Below are positions 1 to 8,200 of a stretch of DNA of 64,000 nucleotides, piece after piece. The notes below the pieces were generated by a model that did not search any database, was not told the DNA's origin, and saw only the letters and a program-made list of their open reading frames with translations. A program made the position numbers and the translations under genes. This DNA comes from Ignavibacteriaceae bacterium (GTDB lineage: Bacteria; Bacteroidota; Ignavibacteria; Ignavibacteriales; Ignavibacteriaceae), in the NCBI GenBank assembly GCA_008933765.1, contig WBUK01000002.1, forward strand, positions 248,001-312,000, given 5' to 3'. Within the stretch, counting starts at the first letter, position 1, and every line of letters begins with the position of its first letter.

Positions 1-1
1 G

Positions 2-469
2 GAAGATCGTGAGTACATCCTAAAGGAAAGAATTGAAAAAGCGAGGTCGCAGTACGATTATATTTTCATTGATTGCCCGCCCACCCTTGGAATTTTAACT
101 CTGAATGCTTTAACAGCCAGCGATTCAGTTTTAATACCTGTTCAATGCGAATATTTTGCACTTGAGGGGCTGGGGCAATTACTGAAGACAATTAAACTGG
201 TTAAGGATCGATTCAACAAAAACCTCTCGATTGAAGGCGTAATTTTAACGATGTACGATGCAAGGCTGAAGCTTTCTGAGCAGGTGGCTGAAGAAGTGAG
301 AAAATATTTTGAAGACAAAGTTTTTTCCACTAAAATTCACAGAAATGTGCGGGTTTCCGAAGCCCCAAGCCACGGAAAACCTGTCTTAATGTACGATGCC
401 CTTTCAATGGGCGCAAAAAACTATTTAGAACTTGCTCAGGAATTTCTCGGAAGGAATAAAAAGAAATAA
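2..469 (+). CDS. parA: ParA/Soj chromosome-partitioning ATPase (5' truncated)
   Basis: The last 155 residues of a ParA-family ATPase, read in frame from base 2; the start and the Walker A loop lie off the left edge. Visible are the Walker B segment [11 protein letters not shown], the ALEGLGQLL helix and the C-terminal [17 protein letters not shown] block that is typical of Soj/ParA. ParA dimers bind ATP and nonspecific DNA and move or load ParB-parS complexes during chromosome segregation. The stop codon overlaps the parB ATG (TAATG), so the two are translationally coupled. An internal Met at 251 is not the start, because conserved sequence continues upstream of it. Confidence 0.95.
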   Translation, partial: EDREYILKERIEKARSQYDYIFIDCPPTLGILTLNALTASDSVLIPVQCEYFALEGLGQLLKTIKLVKDRFNKNLSIEGVILTMYDARLKLSEQVAEEVRKYFEDKVFSTKIHRNVRVSEAPSHGKPVLMYDALSMGAKNYLELAQEFLGRNKKK

Positions 470-1401
470 TGGCAAAAGGAAAAACCGGCCTCGGCAGAGG
501 GTTGGAAGCCTTAATGGGCACTAATTTTACGCCTGAGAACGAAGCCCCCGCTAAACAGAAAGAAGCTGAGCCTACGGTCGGCTCAATTACAAAACTTTCG
601 GTTCTGAACATAAAACCTAACCCGTTTCAGCCGAGAAGCAACTTTGACAGAGAGTCATTGGAAGAGTTGAAAAGATCGATTCTTACCAACGGGTTAATTC
701 AACCGGTAACTGTTCGAAGTGTCGGCGAAGGGCAGTACGAATTAGTCTCGGGCGAAAGACGGCTGCGCGCTTTCCGTGAACTTGGCTTCCCCGAAATTCC
801 GGCTTACATAATGGAGGTTTCTTCCGACGAAATTATGTTAGCGATGGCGCTGATCGAAAATATCCAACGGGAGCGCCTTAACCCGATTGAAGAAGCTTTG
901 GCTTACAAAAGACTGATGGAAGAATGTGAACTTACACAGGAAGAAATTGCAGAAAGAGTAGGGAAGAACAGGTCAACTATTGCAAATTCAGTAAGACTTC
1001 TTAAGTTAACCGATAAAATTAAACAGGCTCTGATTGATAATGAAATCACTGTCGGTCATGCCCGGGCACTTATTAATCTTCCGACGGAAACACTTCAAAT
1101 ACAGGCATTCGAGAAGATTATTCGCGATGGGCTTTCAGTCAGAAGAGTTGAAGATCTTGTTAAAAAGCTTTCTAAGTCTTCTTCCGGAAGCAAAACGGTT
1201 AAACAAACCGAGAAAACCAGGCAAAAACCAAACGCAGTTTTGGGTTCAATTGAGGATTATTTGCGAAGAGTGCTTGCCACAAAAGTTATCTGTTCGCAAA
1301 AAAATGACGGTACGGGTGAATTAATTATACAATTTTATTCCAACGAGGAGTTGGAAAGACTTATTGAACTTTTTGAACTCATTGAAAAAAATAACTCTTA
1401 A
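469..1401 (+). CDS. parB: ParB/Spo0J chromosome-partitioning protein
   Basis: A 310-residue ParB. The N-terminus carries GRGLEALMG (residues 9-17), the short segment that contacts ParA in this family. The CTP-binding motifs are GERRLRA (95-101) and ENIQRERLNPIEEA (130-143). A helix-turn-helix (TQEEIAERVGKNRSTIANSV, about 156-175) binds parS, and the last 50 or so residues form the dimerisation domain. ParB loads at parS, spreads as a CTP-dependent clamp and recruits SMC. It begins on the last base of the parA stop codon. I saw no parS-like palindrome (TGTTTCACGTGAAACA) in the window. Partner genes scpA and scpB lie about 30 kb away. Confidence 0.97.
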   Translation: MAKGKTGLGRGLEALMGTNFTPENEAPAKQKEAEPTVGSITKLSVLNIKPNPFQPRSNFDRESLEELKRSILTNGLIQPVTVRSVGEGQYELVSGERRLRAFRELGFPEIPAYIMEVSSDEIMLAMALIENIQRERLNPIEEALAYKRLMEECELTQEEIAERVGKNRSTIANSVRLLKLTDKIKQALIDNEITVGHARALINLPTETLQIQAFEKIIRDGLSVRRVEDLVKKLSKSSSGSKTVKQTEKTRQKPNAVLGSIEDYLRRVLATKVICSQKNDGTGELIIQFYSNEELERLIELFELIEKNNS

Positions 1402-1927
1402 AGTATTTCTTTTTTTCTTTTTATCGGCTCCTTTCCTTTTAGGGCAGGAACCACAGACGGATTCAACCGCCACTTCGCTACCAAAAATGCCGGAAAAGGG
1501 GGAAAGCAGCGGCATTGTGATGGATACTTTACCGGTTATTCAAGGTTATGTTCCGACAAAAGACCCGACAACTGCACTGATTAGAAGTGCTGTGCTCCCG
1601 GGATGGGGGCAATATTATAACGAATCTTACTGGAAAATTCCCATTGTGTGGGGCATTATTGGATGGTGCGCTTACAACTATGTTGTGAACAACAATAACT
1701 ACAGCGACTACCGTGATTTGTATATTAAAAGCGATTTTAACATCGAAAGCTATCGTCGTTTGAGAGATTATTATCGCGACCAACGAGACCTTTTCGTAAT
1801 CTATTTTGGGATAACATACTTAGCCAACCTGCTCGACGCCTATGTTGACGCAAACCTATTCGATTTTGATGTTTCTGAGGATGCGTTCACACACAGCCCT
1901 ATGCTGAATATTCGTTTTAAATTTTAA
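1364..1927 (+). CDS. secreted DUF5683-family protein
   Basis: A 180-187 residue protein with a signal peptide, then a low-complexity linker, then a DUF5683-like region that includes SAVLPGWGQYYNESYWKIP and aromatic-rich hydrophobic helices. DUF5683 proteins are common in Bacteroidota and Chlorobi and have no known biochemical role. Their place directly after parAB is a recurring arrangement in that group. There is no ATG: in-frame TTG codons occur at 1364, 1373 and 1382. The last gives the cleanest signal peptide (MKKITLKVFLFFFLSAPFLLGQ). All three lie inside the 3' end of parB, so translation is probably coupled to it. The exact start is uncertain. Confidence 0.75.
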   Translation: MNFLNSLKKITLKVFLFFFLSAPFLLGQEPQTDSTATSLPKMPEKGESSGIVMDTLPVIQGYVPTKDPTTALIRSAVLPGWGQYYNESYWKIPIVWGIIGWCAYNYVVNNNNYSDYRDLYIKSDFNIESYRRLRDYYRDQRDLFVIYFGITYLANLLDAYVDANLFDFDVSEDAFTHSPMLNIRFKF

Positions 1928-2085
1928 CCAAAAAATTTCTTTTTTTCCATTTGCTTTTTCTTCCTCGGTTTTAGGAAAAATTTCTTTAGGGGTTCTTGCA
2001 GACCTCTCTTCAAAAGTTTCTATTACAGATATTTAATCAAAGAGTTTGTTAACGGGTTTTCCTAAAATAGTTTTCAGAAAAATTT

Positions 2086-2104
2086 GACTCTTCGGAGTTC
2101 TATA
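2086..2104 (-). terminator. weak hairpin downstream of ppx/gppA
   Basis: On the minus strand a five-pair stem (AACTC/GAGTC) closes a CGAA loop and is followed by AAATTTTT, just past the stop codon of the phosphatase gene. The stem is short and includes one G-T pair, so this is only a candidate terminator. Confidence 0.3.
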
Positions 2105-2115
2105 AGAAAGCTCCT

Positions 2116-3033
2116 TTACAAGTTCTCCTCTGCATATTTAAGAACCATGCCGTACCGCAAACCGGTGGTTGAAACAAAAGCCCCGTTCAGGTTAAGTACC
2201 TCCAAAACAGTTTTTAGAATTGCTGAACCACCGCCCATTAAATCTTCTCTTCCCGCAACGATTTTTCCGTATTTAGAATATTGACCGAACGGCAAATTTA
2301 TAAACTGCTGCAGTAGTTTTTCTATCATTTCTATTGATAAAAACTCTTTATGTATCGCCTTGGCGTCGTATTTTACTAAACCTTTTGCCATGGAAATAAG
2401 TGTGGTTGGGGTTCCTGCTATAGCGACAGCAGCTTCGGGGAAAACGGAAATTGCCTTCAAATCACTGAAAATATCCCGCGTATGACTGTAAATTTCGGAT
2501 AAATTATCACTGGATAAATGCTCCTTACCCACAAAGTTCTCCCTGATTGTAACAACGCCCGTAGGAAAACTTTTTTTGAAAATCAGATTGTTATCTTTTT
2601 TGCATGTAACTTCCGTGCTTCCGCCGCCGATATCTATAACCGCCAGCAGATGTGATCGGTTAAAATCAGCGGTTGCGCCTAAAAACGAAAGTTCAGCTTC
2701 TTCTTCGCCGGTTAGGACTTTAATTTCAATTCCAGTTGCATTTTTCACTTTTTCAATCACTTTTTTCGCATTTTCGGCAATTCTGAACACATTTGTGCCA
2801 CCGGCAATAATTTTTTCGGCACCGAATTCTGCAGCCGCAGCGCGGTATTTTGAATAAATATCAATAAGCGCCGAAATTTTTTCTTCCCTGATTAATTTTG
2901 TAGTAAATACCCCTTCGCCGGCTCTTGGCATATTATGAAATTCTTTAATAATTTGCACTTCACCGTTCTTTTGAACATCGGCGATCAGCATTAGCAATGT
3001 GTTTGTTCCTGAGTCTATTGCAGCAATTCTCAT
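2116..3033 (-). CDS. Ppx/GppA-family phosphatase (exopolyphosphatase / pppGpp phosphohydrolase)
   Basis: A 305-residue protein of the ASKHA-fold Ppx/GppA family, which removes terminal phosphate from polyphosphate or pppGpp. Visible motifs are the phosphate-1 loop IAAIDSGTNTLLMLIA at the N-terminus, AVIDIGGGSTEV (phosphate-2) in the middle and AIAGTPTTL later. The length matches the short two-domain form without the C-terminal HD-like extension, which is usual in FCB bacteria. An in-frame TTG directly precedes the ATG at 3033; the ATG is chosen because MRIAAIDSGTN is the canonical N-terminus. It is divergent from the next gene, with 97 bases between them. Sequence alone cannot separate polyphosphatase from pppGpp hydrolase activity. 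Confidence 0.88.
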   Translation of the reverse strand: MRIAAIDSGTNTLLMLIADVQKNGEVQIIKEFHNMPRAGEGVFTTKLIREEKISALIDIYSKYRAAAAEFGAEKIIAGGTNVFRIAENAKKVIEKVKNATGIEIKVLTGEEEAELSFLGATADFNRSHLLAVIDIGGGSTEVTCKKDNNLIFKKSFPTGVVTIRENFVGKEHLSSDNLSEIYSHTRDIFSDLKAISVFPEAAVAIAGTPTTLISMAKGLVKYDAKAIHKEFLSIEMIEKLLQQFINLPFGQYSKYGKIVAGREDLMGGGSAILKTVLEVLNLNGAFVSTTGLRYGMVLKYAEENL

Positions 3034-3130
3034 CAATTTTTCTTATTTTGTGTAGGTATAATATCTAAATTATTACAGATATGCAATTTATTAACTTTTC
3101 CTGAAGTAATAGATTACTAAATTTCTCTAA

Positions 3131-3403
3131 ATGAAGATAAAAGAAAAAGAACTTGAATCTCTCGTAAACGAATTAAAAGACCTTGCCTTTCAACTCGGTG
3201 CAACTGTCAGGTTTGAAAAGGGTGATTTTAAAGGGGGATATTGCATTTTAAAAGACTCGAAAGTGGTCGTTATAAATAAGAAAGAAACGGAGCAAAGGAG
3301 AGCAAATATTCTGGCTTCAGCATTAAAAGAACTTGGCGTCGATTCTATTTATGTTGCACCCAAAATCAGAGAATTTATCGATTCAATGGCGGAAATTAAA
3401 TGA
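3131..3403 (+). CDS. small conserved-looking hypothetical protein
   Basis: A 90-residue protein, rich in Lys and Glu, with no signal peptide or membrane segment. I do not recognise a named domain. The predicted pattern is an N-terminal helix, a short beta hairpin around GGYCILKDSKVVVINKK, then helices. It is likely real because its stop overlaps the aroQ start (ATGA) and it begins with an ATG at the head of a compact plus-strand cluster. Its position suggests co-translation with aroQ but does not reveal a function. Confidence 0.7.
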   Translation: MKIKEKELESLVNELKDLAFQLGATVRFEKGDFKGGYCILKDSKVVVINKKETEQRRANILASALKELGVDSIYVAPKIREFIDSMAEIK

Positions 3404-3855
3404 AAATAGCGGTTGTTCATGGTGCTAACCTGAATCTTTTGGGCGAAAGAGACCCCGAAAAGTACGGCAAATACGATATTGAAACGATTAACAACTCATT
3501 ACAAGAAGAATTTCCTGATATAGAATTTACCTTTTTCCAAAGTAATTCTGAAGGAAAAATTGTTGATTTTCTGCAAAGTATCCGTTCTTCGGGATATCAT
3601 TTAGTGATAAACCCGGGTGGATATGCACACACATCAGTGGTGATACGGGATGCTTTGGAACTGTTTAGCGGCATAAAGGTTGAAGTTCATCTTTCTCATC
3701 TTGCGTTGCGCGAGAGTTTCAGGCAGAACCTGATAACGGCAACTGCTTGTGACGGCTACATTTCCGGTTTTAAAGCCGAGGGTTATCTTGCAGCAGTCTA
3801 TTTAATCCGAAGAATCGAAGGAACGAAAAGGCATGATCAAAGCATTAATATTTGA
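3400..3855 (+). CDS. aroQ: type II 3-dehydroquinate dehydratase
   Basis: A 151-residue enzyme of the shikimate pathway that converts 3-dehydroquinate to 3-dehydroshikimate by anti-elimination, normally as a dodecamer. The expected active-site residues are present: Asn10 in GANLNLLG, Arg17 and the lid Tyr22 in ERDPEKYG, the NPGGYAHTS anion-binding segment (73-81), Glu95 and His97 in VEVHLSH, and Arg108. The length matches the family. The start overlaps the previous stop by four bases, and the 3' end overlaps the HAD gene by 23 bases, so the cluster is tightly coupled. Confidence 0.95.
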   Translation: MKIAVVHGANLNLLGERDPEKYGKYDIETINNSLQEEFPDIEFTFFQSNSEGKIVDFLQSIRSSGYHLVINPGGYAHTSVVIRDALELFSGIKVEVHLSHLALRESFRQNLITATACDGYISGFKAEGYLAAVYLIRRIEGTKRHDQSINI

Positions 3856-4513
3856 TCTTGATAACACCCTCGTAGATTTTATGAAAATGAAGCGCCTTTC
3901 AATAGATGCGGCGCTTACGGCAATGATTGATGCAGGCTTACAGATGGATTTTAATGAAGCCTCCGCCGCAATCGACGAGATTTACAAAGAACAAGGGTTG
4001 GAGTACCAACAGGTTTTTGATCATTTTCTGACGAATGTAGTCGGAAAAGTTGATTTGAAAATTTTAAGTTCAGGAATTGTCGCTTACAGAAAAGCCAGAG
4101 AGGCAAATCTGATACCGTACCCTCATGTGTACTCTACACTTACCCGGCTACTTAAAATGGGGCTTAAATTAGGGATACTTTCCGATGCGCCGGGAAAAGA
4201 AGCGTGGTTGAGGCTTGCTTACCTCAATTTTCATCATATTTTTGATGAAGTGGTAACTTTTGAGGATACAGGCGAAAGAAAACCAAGCCCGGTTCCGTTC
4301 CGCGCTATTCTCAAAAAACTTGGGGTACAGCCGGATGAAGCACTTATGATAGGGGACTGGGCTGAAAGAGATATTGTAGGTGCCTCTAATCTTGGAATTA
4401 AAACGGCTTTTGCTAAATACGGCGATACATTCGAAACTGTTGTTCACAACGCAGATTACGAACTGAACGATTTTTCGGAAATAATCGACATTATCTTGAA
4501 AGAAAACGGTTAA
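3833..4513 (+). CDS. HAD-superfamily hydrolase (phosphatase-like)
   Basis: A 226-residue haloacid-dehalogenase-type hydrolase with a helical cap (subclass I). Motif I is FDLDNTLVDF with the nucleophile and acid Asp residues, motif II is LGILSDAPG, motif III is the Lys in ERKPSPVPF, and motif IV is MIGDWAERDIVGA. Such enzymes usually dephosphorylate small metabolites; the substrate cannot be told from sequence. The ATG lies inside the end of aroQ. The protein ends a three-gene cluster with the small hypothetical gene and aroQ. Confidence 0.9.
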   Translation: MIKALIFDLDNTLVDFMKMKRLSIDAALTAMIDAGLQMDFNEASAAIDEIYKEQGLEYQQVFDHFLTNVVGKVDLKILSSGIVAYRKAREANLIPYPHVYSTLTRLLKMGLKLGILSDAPGKEAWLRLAYLNFHHIFDEVVTFEDTGERKPSPVPFRAILKKLGVQPDEALMIGDWAERDIVGASNLGIKTAFAKYGDTFETVVHNADYELNDFSEIIDIILKENG

Positions 4514-4527
4514 CTAACGGTTGGCTC

Positions 4528-4558
4528 TTTGAGGAGTCTGACTAATTTCATAAATTTA
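4528..4558 (+). promoter_or_regulatory. candidate Bacteroidota-type promoter for the merR-like gene
   Basis: TTTG at 4528-4531, a spacer of exactly 19 bases, then TAAATTTA at 4551-4558. The Bacteroidota primary-sigma consensus is TTTG-N19-TAnnTTTG, so this matches except for the last base. Transcription would begin about seven bases downstream, leaving a leader of roughly 15-20 bases before the ATG at 4582. Confidence 0.45.
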
Positions 4559-4581
4559 CAGTCTAAATTTTTGCGGTTCTG

Positions 4582-5016
4582 ATGAAAGATTTTAACATCA
4601 AGAAACTATACTACTCAATCAGTGAAGTAAGCAAGATCACCGATGTCGAGCAATATGTGCTCAGATTCTGGGAAAATGTTTTTGAACAACTTAAACCGCA
4701 GAAAAACAGGGCGGGCAACAGAATCTATACCAATAAAGAGATTGAATTGATTCTTTTTATAAAAGGATTGTTGCGCGACCAAAAATATACGATTGAAGGA
4801 GCCAAAAAGGTTTTAGGTGAGCAATTCAGAGGAAAACTTCCACTATCGGATGACCAAGCGAGAGAGAATTTCACAAATGAAGATGAATATTTTTCGGATG
4901 ATAATTCTTCTCAGGAAACAGACCCTGAAGCAGAGATACCTGAAGAGAAATCTGAACTTTACCGTGATCTGATAGAGATAAAAACATTTTTGGAACTTTT
5001 AAAAAATAAACTTTAA
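4582..5016 (+). CDS. MerR-family transcriptional regulator
   Basis: A 144-residue protein with an N-terminal winged helix-turn-helix of MerR type (YYSISEVSKITDVEQYVLRF, then the wing and RIYTNKEIELILFIKGLL, roughly residues 10-60). A Glu/Asp-rich linker and a short C-terminal helix follow, in place of a metal-binding or drug-binding effector domain. This short form is common in Bacteroidota and Chlorobi genomes. No metal-binding cysteines are present. The target genes are unknown; tRNA-Pro begins three bases after the stop and may be co-transcribed. Confidence 0.85.
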   Translation: MKDFNIKKLYYSISEVSKITDVEQYVLRFWENVFEQLKPQKNRAGNRIYTNKEIELILFIKGLLRDQKYTIEGAKKVLGEQFRGKLPLSDDQARENFTNEDEYFSDDNSSQETDPEAEIPEEKSELYRDLIEIKTFLELLKNKL

Positions 5017-5019
5017 GAT

Positions 5020-5096
5020 CGGAACGTGGCGCAGCCCGGTAGCGCACTACTTTGGGGTAGTAGGGGTCGCGGGTTCAAATCCCGCCGTTCCGACCA
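5020..5096 (+). tRNA. tRNA-Pro (anticodon GGG)
   Basis: A complete cloverleaf: acceptor CGGAACG/CGTTCCG, D stem GCGC/GCGC, anticodon stem CTACT/AGTAG with loop TTGGGGT, T stem GCGGG/CCCGC with loop TTCAAAT, discriminator A and an encoded CCA at 5094-5096. The anticodon GGG sits at 5054-5056. It reads CCC and CCU proline codons. Confidence 0.97.
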
Positions 5097-5121
5097 TTAT
5101 CTTCCCCCCAAGCAATTTACC

Positions 5122-5152
5122 TTTTATTCAGACAAACAGTTTAATAAATTTG
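5122..5152 (+). promoter_or_regulatory. candidate Bacteroidota-type promoter for the subtilase operon
   Basis: TAAATTTG at 5145-5152 is a full match to the -7 element TAnnTTTG. Nineteen bases upstream sits TTTT (5122-5125), three of four bases of the -33 TTTG. It lies between tRNA-Pro and the subtilase gene, about 70 bases before the ATG. Confidence 0.4.
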
Positions 5153-5225
5153 TTGTTTCTAACTCGCTGTTTGATAAATCTTTCTGTTAATCAAACTATT
5201 TGTTTCTCAGGTAATTAGGAGTTTT

Positions 5226-8200
5226 ATGAGGTATCTACGGTTTTTATCACTTATTTTCATTTTTTTAACCATAATACTGCCGGCAATAAGCCGGGCACAA
5301 AATGTGGTTTTTGTGAAATATGATAAAAGCGTTGCCCCTTTGGTTGCAAAAAGCCGTTTACAATCAACCCTCGAGCGGTTAAGCCGTACAGAGTCTTCTT
5401 TCTCAATGGACCAGGTAAAAATTGTTCCCTTTGCAAAAGGGCTTGGTGAGACAATCCCTGAGTTAGAGGGAATTATGGCAATAAAAACAGGGAAACCTGA
5501 AACTGCAAGTTTTCTGCTTGGTTCATTACAACGGGAGGAAAACATTGAGTATGTCCAAATCGGCGCACGCTACCAAACCGATAATGTGCCGAATGACAGC
5601 CTTGTTTCAACACAATGGGCTTTAAGTAAAATTGGTGCTTTTGAAGCATGGAAAATAACTGAAGGCAGCGATACCGTCTTAGTTGCAATTATTGACACAG
5701 GAATAGATTACCTCCACCCCGATCTTACAAATAAAATTTACAAAAACCCCGGCGAAACCGGGTTTGATGAATTTGGAAGGGATAAACGATTCAACGGTAT
5801 TGATGACGACAATAATGGATTTATTGACGACTACCAAGGGTGGGATTTTACCGACAGAACCGGCTTTCCCTTCGACACAACGGGAGGTGATTATTTAGAC
5901 TGGGATAACGACCCGATGGATCAGAATCTCTTCTCTCACGGTACTGCCGTTGCTGGGATTATTGCAGCTGAAACCAACAACGGAATGGGTGTTGCGGGTG
6001 TGGCACCGGGTATCAAAGTTCTTAACCTTCGTGCTTTTGACCCGCAAGGGTATGGGGAAGAGGATGATGTTGCCGCTGCAATTCTTTACTCAGTCAAAAT
6101 GGGTGCAAAAGTAATCAACATGAGTTTTGGCGATAATTCTTACTCGCATGTGCTCCGGGATGTAGTGAGATATGCCTATTCAAAAAATATTGTGATGGTG
6201 GCAAGCTCGGGCAATTCAAACTCGTCGAATCCACATTATCCTTCCGGGTATTCTGAGGTTATTTCTGTCGGTAATACCACCCAGGAAGATTATGTGGCAG
6301 GCACATCCAATTACGGCTCAACTTTGGATATGGTTGCACCGGGAACATTAATTAAAACCACAACAAGAAACTGGACATATTCAGATTTTAGCGGCACTTC
6401 GGCTGCTGCACCTTTTGTTTCGGCTGCAGCTGCGTTAATCCTTTCAAAACAAGGGTTTACAAACGATGAAGTGAGACAGATTCTCAAATCAACTGCTGAC
6501 GATATCGGAAACCCCGGTTGGGATTTAAGGTCGGGTGCCGGGCGACTGAATTTGGAAAGAGCGCTTAAAGTGTTGGCTCCTTCGGTGGTTAAATTTAACT
6601 CACCGAAACAGGATTTCTCAACCGATAAAGACACTCTGAAAATTAACGCAACTATTCTTTCGGCTTATTTTCAGTCATTTTCTTTAGAATACGGGAAAGG
6701 GCTTAATCCTACAGCGTGGACCTCTTTGCTTACCGATGTTAAAAATCAAGTATCCGAAAGTGAAATTTACCAACTTTCGTTAATTTCTTTGCCTGACACG
6801 GTTTACACACTGCGTCTCATCGTTAAACAGACTAACTCTTTCGTTTCTGAAGAAAGGGTAAATTTCAGAATTAAAAGAGCAGCTACTCAGGGTGAGCTTA
6901 TCTCGCTTATTCCGGCTTATTATGGAGATAAACCGACCTTTCTGGCTGCGTTCTATACAAAAGACCCTGCAGTAGTGCGAATGCACTACAAAAAAAGCTA
7001 TGAAGATAGTTATAAATATGTAACACTTGATGGGTTTTCAACCAACAACGGCTTTGTTAAGCAATTACACTACGGTTTCGTTCCAAAATCACAGATGTCG
7101 CCTTCGGAAACTTATTTCATTTATTTTGAAATAATAAACGAAAGCGGTTTTTCCAACCCTGTATTTGATTCTTTAGGAGTGCCTTTTACAATAAACAGTG
7201 GTGATTTGTTCAGAACATGGGAGAAGAAAGAAAAACCTTACACACTACCGGCAGGTTACATTTTTGATAAAACTATAACTTTGCCCGGAAACAATAAGGG
7301 AGTTCTCTTAAGAGAAGTGATGACAGCTAAAGAAATGGATATTTTCCGCTTTGAAAATAACAGCTTCACCAAACTTTCCGGTGATACACTGAGTAATAAA
7401 ATCCCTAAAGATTATGGCGATTTTAATAACGACGGTGTTAATGAATTGCTTTCACTTTGGGGTTATTCGGCTCATTTTCTGAAGCAAACTAACGGTGAAA
7501 AAACTTTCTCACTTGTTACTTCCGCTGACACTTCTTTTTTCTGGCCCATCGGCGTTTTTGACCTCGACCGGGATGGGAAAAATGAACTTCTCGCGATTAA
7601 AAATGACACAACAATTGTGATTTATGGAATAAATAACGATCTTTCACTCACTTACAAATCACAATTCACTAACCCATCGGGCCCCGGTTTTGGGGGTAAC
7701 ATTTTTAACGCTCCGTTCGTCGTAGTTAAGGATATTGACAATGACGGCAAAAATGAAATCGTTTTCACCGATTCTGACGGCGATATTGTCATTATGAAAG
7801 TTAATTCAATCACCGACATCAAACCTGACAAAATAGTAAGAACCGGTTATCTTTCATCTTCTTCTTATTTGGCAGTTGGCGATTTTAACAACGACGGTAA
7901 AAGTGATATTGCTGTGCTTCTTCAGGCGGTGCCGGAGGCGGATATTGCCCCTTATAACCGACTTATAATTTTCAATTTCATCGGAAACGATCTGAATGTA
8001 AGTTATGATAATGCTTTTATTGATCCGGCGGTAGAGTTTCGTTCAACTTTTCAGAATGCGTCAAATGCTTTAAAATTCTTTGATGTAGATAACGACGGCA
8101 AAGAGGAATTGTTGATGTTCACTTACCCTTATGCTTATATCATAAAGAATCAGGGTATCGGTGGGGAAGTGGTGTCGTATGATGAAAATGTTAACACAAA

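Noticed and set aside
469-1401. Search for parS near parB
   Set aside because: No sequence close to TGTTTCACGTGAAACA was found by reading the window, so no parS site is claimed.
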